Shown here piece by piece: positions 13,978 through 14,984 of a stretch of DNA of 14,984 bases. Origin of the DNA: Coriobacteriaceae bacterium (GTDB lineage Bacteria > Actinomycetota > Coriobacteriia > Coriobacteriales > Eggerthellaceae); NCBI GenBank assembly GCA_004555335.1, contig SFII01000021.1, positions 1 to 14,984 of the forward strand, given 5' to 3'. A program made the position numbers and the translations under genes. The notes under the pieces are model-generated. The model saw nothing but the letters and a program-made list of their open reading frames with translations, searched no databases and was not told the origin of the DNA. The number at the start of each line of letters is the position of its first letter. The first letter of the stretch is position 1.

Positions 13978-14409
13978 ATGGGAAGCTTCAAACTGGGTAA
14001 GATGACCCTTCGATCCTTGTTCGGAACCCCTGAGACCACTTGCTATCCTGCGGTGGAAAAGCCGGCTCCTGCAGGTTTGAAGGGACAGATCCAAAACGAT
14101 ATCGAAACCTGCATCCTGTGCGGAATCTGTTCGAAGAACTGCCCCGCCCATGCGTTGGCGGTCGATAAGAAGGCGGGCACGTGGCAGATCAATCGCTTCT
14201 CCTGCGTTCAGTGCGGGACCTGTGTCCGTCTGTGCCCGAAAAACTGCCTGACCATGGATCCTTCCAGGGCGCAGATCAGCACCAAGATGGAACCTGTGGT
14301 GCTGGCCAAGCCCCAGGAATCCGAAGAGGAAAAGGCTGCAAAGGAAGCCGCCAAAAAGGCGAAAATTGAAGCAGCTATGAAGGCTAAGGAGCAACGCGAA
14401 GGCAAATAG
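13978..14409 (+). CDS. echF: Ech-type hydrogenase, 2[4Fe-4S] ferredoxin-like subunit (NuoI-like)
   Basis: EchF is the polyferredoxin subunit expected to take electrons from soluble ferredoxin and hand them to EchC. The protein has 143 residues. Two [4Fe-4S] motifs are intact: CILCGICSKNC (Cys45, 48, 51, 55) and CVQCGTCVRLC (Cys76, 79, 82, 86), with Pro after the last Cys of each. The N-terminal 40 residues resemble the membrane-facing segment of NuoI. From about residue 108 to the end there is a charged Glu/Lys/Ala-rich tail that should be helical, ending AAMKAKEQREGK and resembling the tails of EchC and EchD. It is the last gene of the operon, 6 bases after echE and about 30 bases before a strong terminator. 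Confidence 0.95.
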   Translation: MGSFKLGKMTLRSLFGTPETTCYPAVEKPAPAGLKGQIQNDIETCILCGICSKNCPAHALAVDKKAGTWQINRFSCVQCGTCVRLCPKNCLTMDPSRAQISTKMEPVVLAKPQESEEEKAAKEAAKKAKIEAAMKAKEQREGK

Positions 14410-14438
14410 GGATTTGTCATCCATATGCGCTATCATGG

Positions 14439-14468
14439 AAAACCGGGTGTGAGAGCACCCGGTTTTTT
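14439..14468 (+). terminator. Intrinsic terminator of the ech operon
   Basis: CCGGGTG (14443-14449) pairs with CACCCGG (14456-14462) around the 6-nt loop TGAGAG. The stem can be extended by four A-U pairs from AAAA (14439-14442), and a run of six T follows (14463-14468). On the minus strand the trailing T-run is only four long, so it works best for plus-strand transcripts. Confidence 0.93.
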
Positions 14469-14482
14469 AGTGGAAGGAAGTA

Positions 14483-14984
14483 ATGGGCAGCACGAAATCA
14501 ATCAAGCCTGAAGAAATGAAAACCGCGATCGACTCCCTGGTTTCCAGCGAGCCCGGTGCTGTTATGTCCGATTCGCAGGCTAGCGACAAGATTTTCACTG
14601 TTCCAAACCTGATCAGCTTCATCAGGCTCTGCCTGGTCCCCGTGTTCTTCATGCTCCTTATCAGCGGGGACGCCCTTGCTGCCGGTGTCGTATTCGCGAC
14701 GGCTGCGTTGACGGACTTCCTCGATGGATTTATCGCCCGCAAAACCAATACGGTCACCAAGCTGGGAAAGCTTCTGGATCCCGTGGTGGACCGCACGCTC
14801 ATGATCTGCGGCGTTATCGGCCTGTATATCGCAGATCTCCTTCCGTTGTGGGTGATCCTCTTCGTACTGGCCAGAAACCTCATGATGCTTTTGGGCGGCG
14901 CCATCATCTTGGACAAATACAATGTCCGTGTCGATGTCATCTTCGCGGGCAAGGTGGTCACCACTTTGCTCTTCCTGGGTTTCA
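14483..14984 (+). CDS. pgsA: CDP-alcohol phosphatidyltransferase, probably phosphatidylglycerophosphate synthase (partial, runs off the window)
   Basis: Enzymes of this family are integral membrane proteins that move a phosphatidyl group from CDP-diacylglycerol to an alcohol. The pgsA type uses glycerol-3-phosphate on the way to phosphatidylglycerol. The 167 residues present include the full catalytic signature D-x2-DG-x2-AR-x8-G-x3-D-x3-D, with Asp78, Asp81, Gly82, Ala85, Arg86, Gly95, Asp99 and Asp103. It is preceded by VPNLISFIRL and a first membrane helix, as is typical for PgsA. The frame is open to the window end. The chosen ATG has GGAAGGAAG just before it. This gives a hydrophilic N-terminus about 36 residues longer than usual. 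The in-frame ATG at 14564 would shorten it but lacks a ribosome site. Substrate choice within the family is not proven by sequence. The codon use is less biased than in the ech genes. Confidence 0.88.
   Translation, partial: MGSTKSIKPEEMKTAIDSLVSSEPGAVMSDSQASDKIFTVPNLISFIRLCLVPVFFMLLISGDALAAGVVFATAALTDFLDGFIARKTNTVTKLGKLLDPVVDRTLMICGVIGLYIADLLPLWVILFVLARNLMMLLGGAIILDKYNVRVDVIFAGKVVTTLLFLGF

Noticed and set aside
14467..14964. A 165-codon minus-strand frame opposite pgsA
   Set aside because: It is antisense to a gene with a complete catalytic signature, and its product is Ser/Thr/Arg-rich without motifs.
1..14984. CRISPR arrays, insertion sequences, integrases, phage genes
   Set aside because: No regularly spaced repeats, transposase or integrase motifs, or terminal inverted repeats were seen. 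The partial tRNA gene at the left edge shows no attachment-site duplication within the window.

Overview
The window looks like a stretch of chromosome from an anaerobic, moderately GC-rich bacterium. It has two divergent gene blocks. A minus-strand operon makes tetrapyrroles by the tRNA-dependent C5 route, and a plus-strand operon encodes a six-subunit energy-converting (Ech-type, group 4) [NiFe] hydrogenase. The gene set, strong Shine-Dalgarno sequences and codon use would fit an anaerobic actinobacterium such as a member of the Coriobacteriia/Eggerthellaceae, or a GC-rich clostridium. No marker gene settles this, so the taxon is an inference.

Region 1 (1-8543, minus strand). Transcription runs from right to left in the order cbiL, cbiK, precorrin-2 dehydrogenase, hemA, hemC, a cobA-hemD fusion, hemB, hemL, and then a tRNA-Glu(CUC) gene cut by the left window edge. 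Genes overlap or lie at most 22 bases apart. Together they take Glu-tRNA to glutamate semialdehyde (HemA), 5-aminolevulinate (HemL), porphobilinogen (HemB), hydroxymethylbilane (HemC), uroporphyrinogen III and precorrin-2 (the fusion), then sirohydrochlorin, cobalt-sirohydrochlorin (CbiK) and cobalt-factor III (CbiL). No heme-committed enzyme is present, so the operon serves cobamide (and possibly siroheme) synthesis. The tRNA-Glu is unusual: it has C instead of the near-universal U33, and an A where the G53-C61 pair should be. It lies next to the operon whose first enzyme consumes Glu-tRNA, and this is the most intriguing point in the window.

Region 2 (8544-8877). This AT-richer divergent intergenic region holds a good sigma70-type promoter for the hydrogenase, a candidate extended -10 promoter for the tetrapyrrole operon overlapped by an inverted repeat, and a leader hairpin ahead of echA.

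Region 3 (8878-14409, plus strand). echABCDEF is complete, in canonical order and tightly spaced, ending at a strong intrinsic terminator (14439-14468). All cysteine ligands of the [NiFe] site and the Fe-S clusters that I could look for are present. EchC, EchD and EchF each end in a Lys/Ala-rich tail sharing a KAK-type motif. In EchD the tail contains two copies of a 31-residue repeat that are identical in protein but differ at 12 synonymous sites.

Region 4 (14483-end). The 5' part of a CDP-alcohol phosphatidyltransferase gene (pgsA-like) starts 14 bases after the terminator T-run.
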